Source: Tellurirhabdus rosea (GTDB lineage Bacteria; Bacteroidota; Bacteroidia; Cytophagales; Spirosomataceae). Taken from it: a stretch of 64,000 bases of DNA. The stretch covers positions 4,808,282 through 4,872,281 of the forward strand of contig NZ_CP111085.1 of the NCBI RefSeq assembly GCF_026278345.1, in the 5' to 3' direction. Shown one piece after another: positions 1 to 9,500 of the stretch (position 1 is its first letter; every line of letters begins with the position of its first letter). Position numbers and translations under genes: made by a program. Under the pieces are notes generated by a model, which was not told the origin of the DNA, made no database searches, and saw only the letters and a list, made by a program, of their open reading frames with translations.

Positions 1-1061
1 CCTTCCTTCGCCGCCTGTTCCAGCGCTTCCCGCAGCAGCTGGTTGCCCGATTTGCCCGCTTTGAATCGCTCCGTCAGAATTTCCTGTAACCGGTTGCCCT
101 GCTGAAAAGCCTTGCGGATAGAGGCAGGTACCTCCGTTTCACCGGGCCGGAGGATGTAGGCGTGCTGTTGCTGGTCGGTGTTCAGGCGCAGGTACGCAAT
201 GCCGAAATCGACGTGCAGCAGATCGCCCGCCTGGATGACCTCTCCCGAGGGCCGTTTGGAAAATGTCCGCAGGTGGTCGAACCGCTGGTTATCGGCCCGC
301 TGAATGTCCACCGTGGGGTGAAACCAGGTGTCGAGGCCCAGTTCGGTGATGCGCTGCCGGAACCACCAGACCACATCCTCGGTCGTGGTGACGCCCGGCT
401 GGATGACTTTCTCCGAGAACCCTTCCTGAATCAGCTGGTGCGACAGGCGGCAGATCATCGGGTAAAGCGCCATTTCGGGCTCGGTCCGGGTTTCGAGCCA
501 GCCCACAGCCAGCCGCTCGGCGGGCACGATGCGGCGGGAATACTCCGCGGGCAGTTTCTGCATGAATTCGCCGTGTTCGGTGAAGGTCAGGCCGTCGGCA
601 TGGGCGTAAATGGGCGAGAAGTTAAGGCCGATTTTCTTCGGATTCCGGTCCTGAATGATTTTGACGAGGGCTTCCCACTGGTTGGGACGCACGTCGATGT
701 CCCAGGCGCCTTTCAGCAGATTGCCGACATCGTAACGGGCGATAGCCAGTTTTTCCACGCCTTTGTCGCCGCCCTGGTCGAAGAACACAAGGATTGTCCG
801 GCGGCGGGCCGAAAGCCAGGTGGCGGGCAGCATCGTCCGCAGCACGGGGTCCTCGTTGTATTCCCGCGAAATAATCACCCACATATCGATGCCTTCGCGG
901 CGCATCAGCGCGGGCAGGAGGTTGGTGAAGCGGTCTTCCAGAATGCCGTCCACAATCCGGGCGCGGTCGCGTTCGGGCAGAATGGCGGTCGGGGAGGCCG
1001 TCTGGGCGGTAGCAAGCCCGCAACTGCCCAGCAGAAGGGAGAACAGCAGAAGTTTTTTCAT
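1..1061 (-). CDS. M24 family metallopeptidase (Xaa-Pro aminopeptidase-like), C-terminus cut by window edge
   Basis: An open frame of 353 codons starts at the ATG at 1061 and runs off the left edge with no stop. The N-terminus is a secretion signal. It could be processed after AQ, or as a lipoprotein at the Cys of LLGSC. An N-terminal creatinase-like domain is followed by the start of the pita-bread catalytic fold. HVDFG and, eleven residues after that Asp, the Asp of NTDQQ have the D-x10-D spacing of the first two M24 metal ligands. The remaining His and Glu ligands would lie beyond the edge. The family removes N-terminal residues next to proline, or degrades related peptides, probably in the periplasm here. 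Family assignment is firm; substrate is not. Confidence 0.85.
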   Translation of the reverse strand, partial: MKKLLLFSLLLGSCGLATAQTASPTAILPERDRARIVDGILEDRFTNLLPALMRREGIDMWVIISREYNEDPVLRTMLPATWLSARRRTILVFFDQGGDKGVEKLAIARYDVGNLLKGAWDIDVRPNQWEALVKIIQDRNPKKIGLNFSPIYAHADGLTFTEHGEFMQKLPAEYSRRIVPAERLAVGWLETRTEPEMALYPMICRLSHQLIQEGFSEKVIQPGVTTTEDVVWWFRQRITELGLDTWFHPTVDIQRADNQRFDHLRTFSKRPSGEVIQAGDLLHVDFGIAYLRLNTDQQQHAYILRPGETEVPASIRKAFQQGNRLQEILTERFKAGKSGNQLLREALEQAAKE

Positions 1062-1108
1062 ACGGTACGGGTTAAATCGCAATATACGGAGGGAATTTCG
1101 AATCCCGC

Positions 1109-2227
1109 CTACCGCAAACGGGCGGTCGCTTCCGGTGCCGCCAAGGTGCTGTCGAGGCACTGGATAAAGCGGTCGGGCTCCTCGAAGAGAAGCATGTGGG
1201 CGGAGTTTTCGAAGGTGAAAAAAGCCTTTTGGGGTGCCCGGAGACGCTCAAAATAGCGTCGGGCGACGGCGTAGGGCGTCTGGTAATCGTGTCGTCCCTG
1301 AAAGATGTAAACCGGAACGGCCACCTCGGGCACCGCCCGGTTAAAATCAACGCTGACCACTTCGGCCCAGAGCCGTTCCAGGCTTTTGAGGGCGCCGCGG
1401 GGGTAATTCAGCTTGTCGGAAAGGGTGTACTCCCGGCAGTGAATCAGCGTTTTGGCAAACAGGGCGGAAATACTGCCCTGCAACATGGCGCCGCCGTAAG
1501 AAACGACCAGGCTGCGCTGGCGACCCAGGTACTCCACCCACTTCTCATCGGGCCAGCGCTGCGGCCGCCCGAAGCCCGTCAGCACCTCGACGGCGCGTTG
1601 ACTCCCGTCTTTACGGGCCTGGGCCAGCACCCAGTCGTACGAAAGCTGTTCGCCTTCCAGCTGGTTGGCGACCTGTCCGATGCCGTAATAGGCGTGAAAC
1701 AGTTCGGGGTATCGCTGCACCGTCAGCAGGCCCAGAAAACTGCCCCACGAATGGCCCATGAGGTAGATTTTATCCTGACCAAAGCGGCGGGCGAGCTTCC
1801 GGCTCAGGGAAGCCGCATCTTCGATGAAGGTCCGGGTGGTAAACGAAGCGTCGAATACCCGTTCGTCGAACGATTTGCCGGAACCTCGCTGGTCCCAGTT
1901 CACGACGACAAAGCGCTTTTCGAGTTCGGTGTGTCCGGTCAGCATCGGCATTTCCGGCGAACCCGGACCGCCGTGCAGAAAGAGGAGCACCGGTTTGGTC
2001 GAATCCTGCCCGCGAAGCAGAATCCACTGGGTGTTGCCGTTCAGCGTGACCGGTTCGAGCGAGGCAATGCTGCGGGGCAGCGGCCTCCCCGCCGAATCCG
2101 TGATCGGGCGGGTTTCGCCCGGACTGTAGGCGTAAACATACAGGAAGAACACCAGAACGAGCGACAGCAGAACGGCCAGCAAAAGGCCGCCGATTTTCAG
2201 GCTTTTCCGCAAAAGGGATGTCCGCAT
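1109..2227 (-). CDS. Membrane-anchored alpha/beta hydrolase, proline iminopeptidase (S33)-like
   Basis: A 372-residue protein. One hydrophobic segment at residues 11-34 should anchor it with the catalytic domain outside the cytoplasm. HGGPG at 85-89 is the oxyanion loop of prolyl aminopeptidase-like hydrolases. GHSWGS supplies the nucleophile (Ser160), GRHDY the acid (about Asp314) and NSAHM the base (about His344), so the triad is complete. I chose the ATG at 2227. A longer frame reaches 2356 but would run back through the mqo terminator at 2308-2343, and its extra residues do not look like a signal peptide. The family hydrolyses peptides or small esters; the substrate is not predictable. 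It follows mqo on the same strand but is separated from it by that terminator. Confidence 0.8.
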   Translation of the reverse strand: MRTSLLRKSLKIGGLLLAVLLSLVLVFFLYVYAYSPGETRPITDSAGRPLPRSIASLEPVTLNGNTQWILLRGQDSTKPVLLFLHGGPGSPEMPMLTGHTELEKRFVVVNWDQRGSGKSFDERVFDASFTTRTFIEDAASLSRKLARRFGQDKIYLMGHSWGSFLGLLTVQRYPELFHAYYGIGQVANQLEGEQLSYDWVLAQARKDGSQRAVEVLTGFGRPQRWPDEKWVEYLGRQRSLVVSYGGAMLQGSISALFAKTLIHCREYTLSDKLNYPRGALKSLERLWAEVVSVDFNRAVPEVAVPVYIFQGRHDYQTPYAVARRYFERLRAPQKAFFTFENSAHMLLFEEPDRFIQCLDSTLAAPEATARLR

Positions 2228-2307
2228 GGAAAGGAAGTTAACGCCCGCAAAACAAAAGGTTTGGAGGCCGTTTTCCCAATCGTTGCGCGCGAAAGTCGAT
2301 ACGTTTA

Positions 2308-2343
2308 CAAAAAAAGGGTGCCACAACGCAACGTCGTGGCACC
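2308..2343 (-). terminator. Intrinsic terminator after mqo
   Basis: GGTGCCAC (2317-2324) pairs with GTGGCACC (2336-2343), with a further ACG/CGT pairing inside after one mismatch. On the minus strand the stem is followed by a run of seven T (complement of 2309-2315). It ends the mqo transcript 25 bases past its stop. Confidence 0.8.
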
Positions 2344-2367
2344 ACCCCAAAAGCATTTTTACGGAGC

Positions 2368-3888
2368 CTAGGTCGTGTAAACGGCCTCGGTCAGGCCCAG
2401 CACCCGGCCCGTCGTTTCGCGAATCTCACGGGCGAGCGCGGGGTCTTTGGCCAGCGACTTGCCGTAGGACGGAATCATTTCGGACAGTTTCTGCTGCCAG
2501 GCTTCGGACTTCATCTGGTCCGGGAAACACTGCTGCATCAGGGTCAGCATAATGCTCACGGCCGTGGAAGCGCCCGGTGAAGCACCCAGCAGGGCCGCAA
2601 TGCTGCCGTCGGCCGCGGCCACGACCTCCGTACCGAACTCCAGCACGCCGCCTTCTTCTTCGTCTTTCTTGATGACCTGCACGCGCTGCCCGGCCACTTC
2701 CAGTTCCCAGTCCTCCATTTTGGCGCCGGGGAAATATTCCCGCAGGGTCTCCAGGCGGTCTTCGGGAGACTGCATGACCTGCTGGACGAGGTAACGCGTC
2801 AGCGGAATGTTGTGCATGCCCGCCATAAGCATCGGGGCCAGGTTGCTCATCTGGATGGATTTCGGCAAATCCATGTACGAGCCGTGTTTCAGAAATTTGG
2901 TCGAGAAACCGGCGTAGGGGCCAAACAGCAGTTCTTTCCGGCCTTCGATCATGCGGGTGTCGAGGTGCGGCACCGACATCGGGGGAGCACCCACCGACGC
3001 CTTGCCGTAAACTTTAGCCGCGTGGCGCTCGATGATTTCCGGATTCCGGCAGCGCAGCCACTGCCCGCTGACGGGGAAGCCGCCGTAGCCCCGGCTCTCG
3101 GGAATATCGGATTTTTCGAGCAGCCGCAGCGAACCGCCGCCAGCGCCGATAAAGACAAATTTGGCGTGAATGTCGCGGACGTGGCCGGTCGTCACGTTTT
3201 CCACGCGCACTTTCCAGCCGCCCAGCGTTTTGGAGCGCCAGATGTCCCGGACGTCGTGGGCAAAGTTCATTTTGACGCCCGGCATTTCCACCAGCCGGCG
3301 GAACATGGCGCGGGTCAGCGCGCCAAAGTTGACGTCCGTGCCCAGGTCCATGCGGGTGGCCGCGACGGCCTGTTTCGGGTCCCGGTCTTCCATGACGAGC
3401 GGCATCCATTCGGCCAGTTGTCCGTGGTCTTCCGAGTACTGCATGCCCTCAAAGAGGTGACTTTTCAGCAGGGCGTCGTATCGTTTGCGCAGGTAGTTGA
3501 CGTTTTCCGGTCCCCAGACAAAGCTCATGTGGGGAATCTGCCGGATGAAGTTCGGGGCGTCGGTCAGGAAGTTGTTCTGCACCAGATGGGCCCAGAACTG
3601 CTTGGAAACCTCGAACGATTCGCAGATTTTGACCGCTTTGGAGGCGTCGATACTGCCATCTTCGCGTTCGGGGGTGTAGTTCAGTTCGCAGAAGGCCGCG
3701 TGCCCGGTTCCGGCATTGTTCCAGGCGTCCGAGCTTTCGGCCGCGGCGACGTCGAGCCGTTCCAGAATTTCAATGGTAAGGTCGGGTTGCAGCTCTTTCA
3801 GCATCACCCCGAGGGTTGCGCTCATGATTCCAGCCCCGATGAGGACGACATCCGGACTGCTCGATACTGATTTCTTACTTCGTGCCAT
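2368..3888 (-). CDS. mqo: Malate:quinone oxidoreductase
   Basis: At 506 residues this matches the usual size of Mqo. Near the N-terminus VVLIGAGIMSATLG is the FAD-binding Rossmann motif, followed by an Mqo-type block with WNNAGTGHAAFCELNYTPE. The C-terminal part contains GASPGASTAVSIM, the second conserved FAD contact. The enzyme oxidises malate to oxaloacetate and passes electrons to the membrane quinone pool, as a peripheral membrane TCA enzyme. The ATG at 3888 follows about 300 bases without a gene, and the gene has its own terminator, so it is probably monocistronic. A malic enzyme gene at 43.4-45.6 kb is the other malate-consuming enzyme here. Confidence 0.95.
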   Translation of the reverse strand: MARSKKSVSSSPDVVLIGAGIMSATLGVMLKELQPDLTIEILERLDVAAAESSDAWNNAGTGHAAFCELNYTPEREDGSIDASKAVKICESFEVSKQFWAHLVQNNFLTDAPNFIRQIPHMSFVWGPENVNYLRKRYDALLKSHLFEGMQYSEDHGQLAEWMPLVMEDRDPKQAVAATRMDLGTDVNFGALTRAMFRRLVEMPGVKMNFAHDVRDIWRSKTLGGWKVRVENVTTGHVRDIHAKFVFIGAGGGSLRLLEKSDIPESRGYGGFPVSGQWLRCRNPEIIERHAAKVYGKASVGAPPMSVPHLDTRMIEGRKELLFGPYAGFSTKFLKHGSYMDLPKSIQMSNLAPMLMAGMHNIPLTRYLVQQVMQSPEDRLETLREYFPGAKMEDWELEVAGQRVQVIKKDEEEGGVLEFGTEVVAAADGSIAALLGASPGASTAVSIMLTLMQQCFPDQMKSEAWQQKLSEMIPSYGKSLAKDPALAREIRETTGRVLGLTEAVYTT

Positions 3889-4133
3889 AAAGTTGTAAGC
3901 AGGACTTAGCCTACTTCATTACCAGAAAAGAGAGAGTGTTGTTTCAGGAAGTTAACGTAGGGCAATTTCCGGAAACGGCAGCCCGGTTGCTGGAAGAGAA
4001 AGACCCCGTTCGTGCAGGCCGCTGCCTTGGGTAACAGGCAGGTAAGGGGGTTGGTTCAAAATAGTACGAAACGAAGTGTATTTGTGTAATTTGGTCAATT
4101 ATGTGTTAATAAGTTTATATTTTAACAGGGGCC

Positions 4134-4166
4134 AAAAAAAGAAACGCAGGGGTTGCCCGCGTTTCT
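4134..4166 (-). terminator. Intrinsic terminator after the small barrel gene
   Basis: AGAAACGC (4140-4147) pairs with GCGTTTCT (4159-4166), with GGG/CCC pairing further in. On the minus strand a run of T (complement of 4134-4140) follows. It ends transcription of the gene at 4185-4781. The rest of 3889-4133 is AT-rich spacer upstream of mqo, where I see no further gene and no clear promoter match. Confidence 0.85.
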
Positions 4167-4184
4167 GAAAGAGAAAAGTGCTGT

Positions 4185-4781
4185 TTATTTGCCGCCGCCG
4201 ATGTCGAAGCCGAGTTTGATGCCCAGGTACGAATTGTTGCCTTTGACCGCTTCGCCCGTCGAGAGGGAATATTTGGTAGCCGGAACCAGATTGTATTCGG
4301 CACCCAGCACGAAGTGGCCGATTTTGAGACCCGCCCGGATCATTCCGCCGAATTTGTTGCTGGCCTGCACGTCCATCTCGCCGGTCGGTTCTTCCTCGCC
4401 GTCTTCCACTACCGAAATGCCCATGCCCGCCGTGCGGTACAGACCCGCGCCAATCCCAACGTACGGTTTGACGTACGTGTCCGTAAACAGCAGGTTGGTC
4501 GTCAGCAGGTACGAACCCATCGCCTTGATTTCGCTTTCGCTCGTCTGGCCGTCAACCACCAGCGCCCGGGCCATCAGCGCCCCTTCGATGCGGAAACCAA
4601 AATCGATAAATTCGTTCCAGCCGTATTTAGGCTCCACAGACGCCAGCAAACCGCCCGAAGCGCCCGGTCCCGACGGTTTGGCATAGCCGACGGATGTATT
4701 GACTTTGAACGGTTTAAATTCCTGAGCCGTCGCCGCCGAAAGCGAGCACAGGACAAAAAGAGCTGATAAAACTTTTTTCAC
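4185..4781 (-). CDS. Small outer-membrane beta-barrel protein (OmpX/OmpW-like size class)
   Basis: The 198-residue product starts with a short signal peptide ending AATAQ. The rest is alternating hydrophobic/polar strands with glycine and aromatic residues at strand ends (YVGIGAGLY, KIGHFVLGAEYN, YLGIKLGFDIG), typical of an eight-stranded outer-membrane barrel. I place the start at a GTG (4779-4781), because the upstream TTG at 4808 falls inside an exact TAnnTTTG -7 box (4806-4813) and adds residues ahead of a complete signal peptide. Function is unknown; such proteins are adhesins, small porins or structural barrels. It is flanked by its own promoter and terminator, so it is a single-gene unit. 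Confidence 0.75.
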   Translation of the reverse strand: MKKVLSALFVLCSLSAATAQEFKPFKVNTSVGYAKPSGPGASGGLLASVEPKYGWNEFIDFGFRIEGALMARALVVDGQTSESEIKAMGSYLLTTNLLFTDTYVKPYVGIGAGLYRTAGMGISVVEDGEEEPTGEMDVQASNKFGGMIRAGLKIGHFVLGAEYNLVPATKYSLSTGEAVKGNNSYLGIKLGFDIGGGK

Positions 4782-4805
4782 AGTACAAGTTAGTTTTTGG
4801 AGAGG

Positions 4806-4813
4806 CAAAGTTA
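4806..4813 (-). promoter_or_regulatory. Bacteroidota-type -7 box upstream of the small barrel gene
   Basis: On the minus strand this reads TAACTTTG, an exact match to the TAnnTTTG consensus of Bacteroidota housekeeping promoters. It ends about 25 bases before the GTG start. No convincing TTTG -33 element is visible, so this rests on the -7 box and its position. Confidence 0.5.
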
Positions 4814-4899
4814 CCGTTCGTATAAATGAGTTAACATGTATTAATATTAAAATTGCGACCGTTTACTAAAAGGGCAGGCCCCGCCGGAGGCAGGGCAAA

Positions 4900-4929
4900 C
4901 AAAAACGCCGGACCTGCTGGCCCGGCGTT
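4900..4929 (-). terminator. Intrinsic terminator of the susCD unit
   Basis: AACGCCGG (4904-4911) pairs perfectly with CCGGCGTT (4922-4929) around a ten-base loop. On the minus strand a T-rich tract follows. It lies 23 bases after the susD stop. Confidence 0.8.
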
Positions 4930-4952
4930 CGGAAATAAGTCGGAATGAATCC

Positions 4953-6410
4953 TCAGGGTTTGTCCCACCAGACCCGCGTGTACTGGTCGTCGGCGCCTTG
5001 GCTGGTGATGACGGCCTGGTAGTTGGTCGCGTTCAGGGTCGGCTCCGTGGTCGGGTAGGCGAGTCGGCGCGGAATGGCCGTACCGCCGTTGAGCGTCGTG
5101 GCCGCCGGTCGCAGCACCGGGAAGCCCGTCCGCCGCCATGAATTCCAGGCTTCCGTGCCCTGGAAGAACAGATGAATCCAGCGCTGGGTCGCAATCTGCT
5201 CAATCGCCCGGGCGTCGTTGTAGGCCACGTTCGGCTGGGCAATGTAGCTCGTGTAGGCCGCTTCCGTGAAGCTCGAACCCATCCACTGCTGCAGGGAGGC
5301 CCGAACGGCGGATTCATACAGCGTTTTGGCGTTGCCCGTCGTCCAGCCCAGTTTGGCGGCTTCTGCCTGCGCAAACAGCACCTGTCCGTACGTCATGATG
5401 TTGACTGGCGCGTTCTGGGCGCTGACCGTCGGAGCTGCCAGCGAAAACAGGGACGCTTCGCCGGGCGAAGGGAACACCGCGTACGGCACCCCGACGTACT
5501 GCCCGGTCTGGTTCGGCGCCGCGATGAACGGCAGACGCGGGTCGTTCACGCTTTTCAGGTAATCGACAAACGTGTTGCTGACGGCGAAGTCCTTGCGGTT
5601 CTGCCGGACATAGTTGCTGTAGAGCGGATTCTCGTTGTTGGCATCGCTCAGGTACCGGTACTGCACGTTGTCGGCATTGGACGTAAGGACGCCATCGGCC
5701 ACCGCCGCGTTGAACTCCGTCCGGCCTTTGGCAGGGTCGGCCTTCGAGATGCGCAGGGCCGCGATCATCCGCAGCGTGTTGGCGAACTTTTTCCAGCGCG
5801 CCACATCGCCGTTCAGCAGAATGTCGCCCTGCACCCGCGTCCCGTTGTCGAACTGGGCCGCCGCTTCCCGCCATTCCTTGAACAGGTCGTTGTAGATATC
5901 CTGCTGCCGGTCAAACTTCGGCGAGAAATTCTCGTCGCCTTTCAGCGCTTCCGAATACGGCACATCGCCCCAGCGGTCGGTGATGTACTGGAAAATATAC
6001 GCCTTCAGAATCCGGGCGATGGCGATCTGGTTGTTGTTGGAACCGTAGGCCGCTACTGCCGCCCGGGTGTTCGGGTCGGTATTCTGCGTGATGATCTGCT
6101 GCAGGTTCACCAGCGGGCCGGAGTACAGCCCGTTGTAGCTGAAATTGATCGTTTTGTACCGGGAATCCTCGATGTAGGTCACATCCCCGAACTGCTGCAC
6201 GTACAGCGCCGGCACGATGTTGAACCCACCGGGTCCGACCTGCGAATTGATGGTCCCAACGGTCCGCTCGGCGCCCGTCAGCAGGCTGGCCGTGTTGGGC
6301 AGCAGCGGGTTGTTGGGGTTGGTATTCAGTTCATCGAAGTTGTTACAGCCCGCCACGGTCAGCAGAGCGGCGGCCATAACACTGGTTTTCAAAAAAGTGT
6401 ATCGATTCAT
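4953..6410 (-). CDS. SusD/RagB family nutrient-binding outer-membrane lipoprotein
   Basis: A 485-residue lipoprotein with the lipobox VAGC and lipidated Cys at residue 22. After it comes FDELNTNPNNP, typical of the SusD-like_2 branch, then tetratricopeptide-like helical stretches such as IARILKAYIFQYITDRWGDVPY. SusD proteins sit on the cell surface as lids on the SusC barrel and capture oligosaccharides or peptides before import. It lies directly downstream of susC, as in nearly all such pairs. The 109-base spacer is unusually long because of a repeat element. No glycoside hydrolase or anti-sigma gene is adjacent, so the nutrient cannot be guessed. Confidence 0.95.
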   Translation of the reverse strand: MNRYTFLKTSVMAAALLTVAGCNNFDELNTNPNNPLLPNTASLLTGAERTVGTINSQVGPGGFNIVPALYVQQFGDVTYIEDSRYKTINFSYNGLYSGPLVNLQQIITQNTDPNTRAAVAAYGSNNNQIAIARILKAYIFQYITDRWGDVPYSEALKGDENFSPKFDRQQDIYNDLFKEWREAAAQFDNGTRVQGDILLNGDVARWKKFANTLRMIAALRISKADPAKGRTEFNAAVADGVLTSNADNVQYRYLSDANNENPLYSNYVRQNRKDFAVSNTFVDYLKSVNDPRLPFIAAPNQTGQYVGVPYAVFPSPGEASLFSLAAPTVSAQNAPVNIMTYGQVLFAQAEAAKLGWTTGNAKTLYESAVRASLQQWMGSSFTEAAYTSYIAQPNVAYNDARAIEQIATQRWIHLFFQGTEAWNSWRRTGFPVLRPAATTLNGGTAIPRRLAYPTTEPTLNATNYQAVITSQGADDQYTRVWWDKP

Positions 6411-6414
6411 AGGA

Positions 6415-6514
6415 AGTGTAAAGTTTAAGGTTCAACGTTTAAGGTTTAACGAAAAAGCGGCGACGAAACTGCGGCGGCGGACCGTTTTACACGTTAAACT
6501 TTACACGTTAAACG
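6415..6514. repeat. Intergenic heptamer inverted-repeat element A (between susC and susD)
   Basis: The left arm (6415-6451) is a tandem of 7-mers such as GTGTAAA, GTTTAAG, GTTCAAC and GTTTAAC. The right arm (6484-6514), read as its complement, repeats GTTTAAC and GTGTAAA. The 32-base centre is GC-rich (GCGGCG, GGCGGACC). The element starts four bases upstream of the susD start codon and ends five bases before the susC stop codon, so it fills the operon spacer. Confidence 0.8.
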
Positions 6515-6519
6515 ATTTT

Positions 6520-9500
6520 TTAGAACCCAAGCCGCACGTTGATGCCGAACGACCGGACCGGCGGCAGCTGACCGCCTTCGTACCAGAGCGTTTCGGACTC
6601 CGAGATGTCGATACCGCCGCCGATGGCGCTGTAAATCAGCAGCGGGTTGCGGGCGATAAGCGACACGTTGGCCGATTTGATGGCGTTGCCCAGAATGCGC
6701 TTCGGCAGGTTGTAACCCAGCGAAATCTCCCGCAGCTTCACGTACGTTTTGTCGTAGATCCAGTACTCGTTGAGGGCAAACAGCCAGTTCTCGTACAGGT
6801 TCTGCGCGTCCACGCGGGTGGTGTTCGGCTGGCCGTCTTCCGTTACGCCGTCGAGCAGAACACCGCCGCCCGTTGCCGGATCGTCGCGCAGGGGCTTGCC
6901 GAGTTCGTTGAGACCCGCCGTTTCGGCGCTGAGGCCTGAGTAGGCGTTGAACATCTTGGTCGTCGAGAAGAACTTACCGCCCACCACAAAGTCCGTGTTG
7001 ATCCGCAGCGTGGCGTTCTTGTACGTAAACGTGTTGAGCCAGCCGCCCTTGAACTTCGGCAGGACCGAGCCCAGCGGTACGTTGTTCTCTTTGATGTAAA
7101 GTCCGGCGATTCCGGCATCCACGTTTTCGGCCGTCGGGGCGTAGACCAGCGGGCGACCCTGCTCGTCTTTCGCAATCCCCTGTCCGACCAGCAGACCCCA
7201 CTGTTCGCCGGCGCGGGCGTTCAGCGTCAGCGTCCGCCACTGCGGGCCGTCGATCTGGTAGTTGGTCAGACCCTCGGCCAGTTCGACCACTTTCGTCTGG
7301 TTGCGGTCGGCGTTGATGTCGAACTCCCAGTTGAAACCGGACGTGCTCCGAATCGGATTGGCATAAATGTGCAGTTCCAGACCGCTCGTTTTGATCAGAC
7401 CGGCGTTGATGACGGCGTTGGTATAACCACTGGTCGGGGCAACCGGCAGCGGAATGATCTGGTTGGTGTTGTCGTTCTGATACGCCGTAAATTCCAGTCC
7501 GAAGCGGTTGTTGAGGAACCGCAGATCAAGACCGGCTTCGTACGAAGAAGACAGACCCGCCTGGAGTTCCGAGTTCGGCAGCGTCGTGGGCAGGAAAAGC
7601 GTGGCGTTGTTGCCGTAGGGCGTACCTGTGCCAAAGGCGAGGCGGGTCTGGTACGGACCCGTGTCGGTACCCACCTGGGCGTAACCGGCCCGGATTTTTC
7701 CGTACGACAGGATCGCCCGGTTCGGAATGAACTCGGTAAACACCAGACCGGCCGAAACGGACGGGTACAGGTAAGAGTTCTGGCCGTTGGGCAGGGTAGA
7801 AGACCAGTCGTTCCGGAGCGAACCTTCGACGAACAGGAAATCGCGGTAGCCGACGCTCACGTTACCGAAAACCGAGTTGACCTGACGCTCAAACAGGTAG
7901 TTGTTGGCGGCGGGCCGGTCGATGGACGCCGCAATGGCGTAGAAGTTCGGCGCCGACAGGCCGCCAACCGTCGATTGGAAGAGTCCGTCCGTGCGGTTGT
8001 AGCGGATGTTACCCCCGGCGTTGGCGACGACCGAGATGTTGCCAAACTCCTGGTTGTAATTCGCCAGCAATTCGTAGTTGTTCTCCAGCACGTTGGCCGT
8101 GAAGGTCGAGAAGCCGCCCAGTCCGCCTTCGTTCAGGGTTCCCTGCGCGATGCGGCCTTCCTGGTTGAACGTACCCTGGTCGCGGCGCACGGTGGCCGAC
8201 ACTTTCAGGGAGGGCAGGACCTGGTAAGCCAGACCGATGTCCCCGAAGAGGCGGTTGCTGCGGTTGAGGTTGGTGTTCTCATACACCTGCGTGTAGGGGC
8301 TGTCCCAGTACTTCGGACGCGGGTCGGTGGGGCCGCCGATGTTCCAGCTCCGGTAGGTGCCGTCCGGGTTGCGGTAGTTCCGCAGGTCTTCGATTTTGAG
8401 TTGCCGCTGGAACCACTGGTTGAACGAGCCGACGGTCTGGTTGTACCCGTTCAGAATCGGGTTGCTGATGCCAAACAGGCTGTTGCTGGCCCCGGTACCG
8501 CCCGTCGAGCCGTAGCGGTCGGCCGGCTGGTTGACCGTGCGGGTAGACGTGTAGTTCAGGTTCAGGTTTGCCGTCAGGTTTTTGCCGAACAGAATCGAGT
8601 TGCGGGCGCTGACAAAATCGCGGGTCTGCGACGAGTTGGGCACAATCCCGTTGTTGATGATGTGCGTGTACCCGATCCGGCTCTGGAAAGCCTCGGTGCC
8701 CCGCGAAAACGACACGTTCGTGTTATGGCTGATGGGCTTTTCGAAGAAGTCCCGGACGTTGTTGGGCTGGGGCGAAAACGGCGTCAACTGTCCGAACTCC
8801 GGACCCTGCTGCCACGAAGCGGCCGAGCGGTGCGGCGACCCGTCGAGACGCGGACCCCAGCTTTCGTCGGCGGAGTAGTTCAGGATTTTCTGTCCTTCAA
8901 AAGAAGCCCAGTCGGCCGGGTGAATCGCCGGGTTGAACTTAAAGGTAGCCCAATCCTGCGAATAGCCGCCGCCGTACTCGTTCTGGTACTTCGGCAGCAT
9001 CGACACCATGTCCAGCGTGGTGCTGTGGTTGATGTCCAGCCGGGTTTCGCCGGCGCGGGCGCGGCGGGTCGTGATGACCACTACACCCTGAGCGGCGCGG
9101 TTTCCGTAGAGCGCCGTCGCGGCCGGACCTTTCAGGACCGAAAGCGACTCGACTTCATCCATGTTCACCTGGTTGATGTCCGTCGGCGTGCCGTCCACGA
9201 CATACAGCGGGTCGGCCCCGGTCAGCGAGTTGATCCCGCGAATCCGGATGTTCGGCGTACCGAATTTAGCTCCCGACTGGCCCAGGACCTGCACCCCGGC
9301 GATTTTACCGGCCAGGGCGTTGGCCACGTTCTGTTCGCGGGCGATGTTGAGCTTTTCCTGCCGAATGTCCTGTACGGCATAGTTCAGCGCTTTCTTTTCG
9401 CGGGAAATCCCAAGGGCCGTCACCACGACTTCCTGAAGGGTGGAGGCGTCTTCGGCCAGCGTCACATCAATCGTCGTGCGGTTGCCAATCGCCACGTCCT

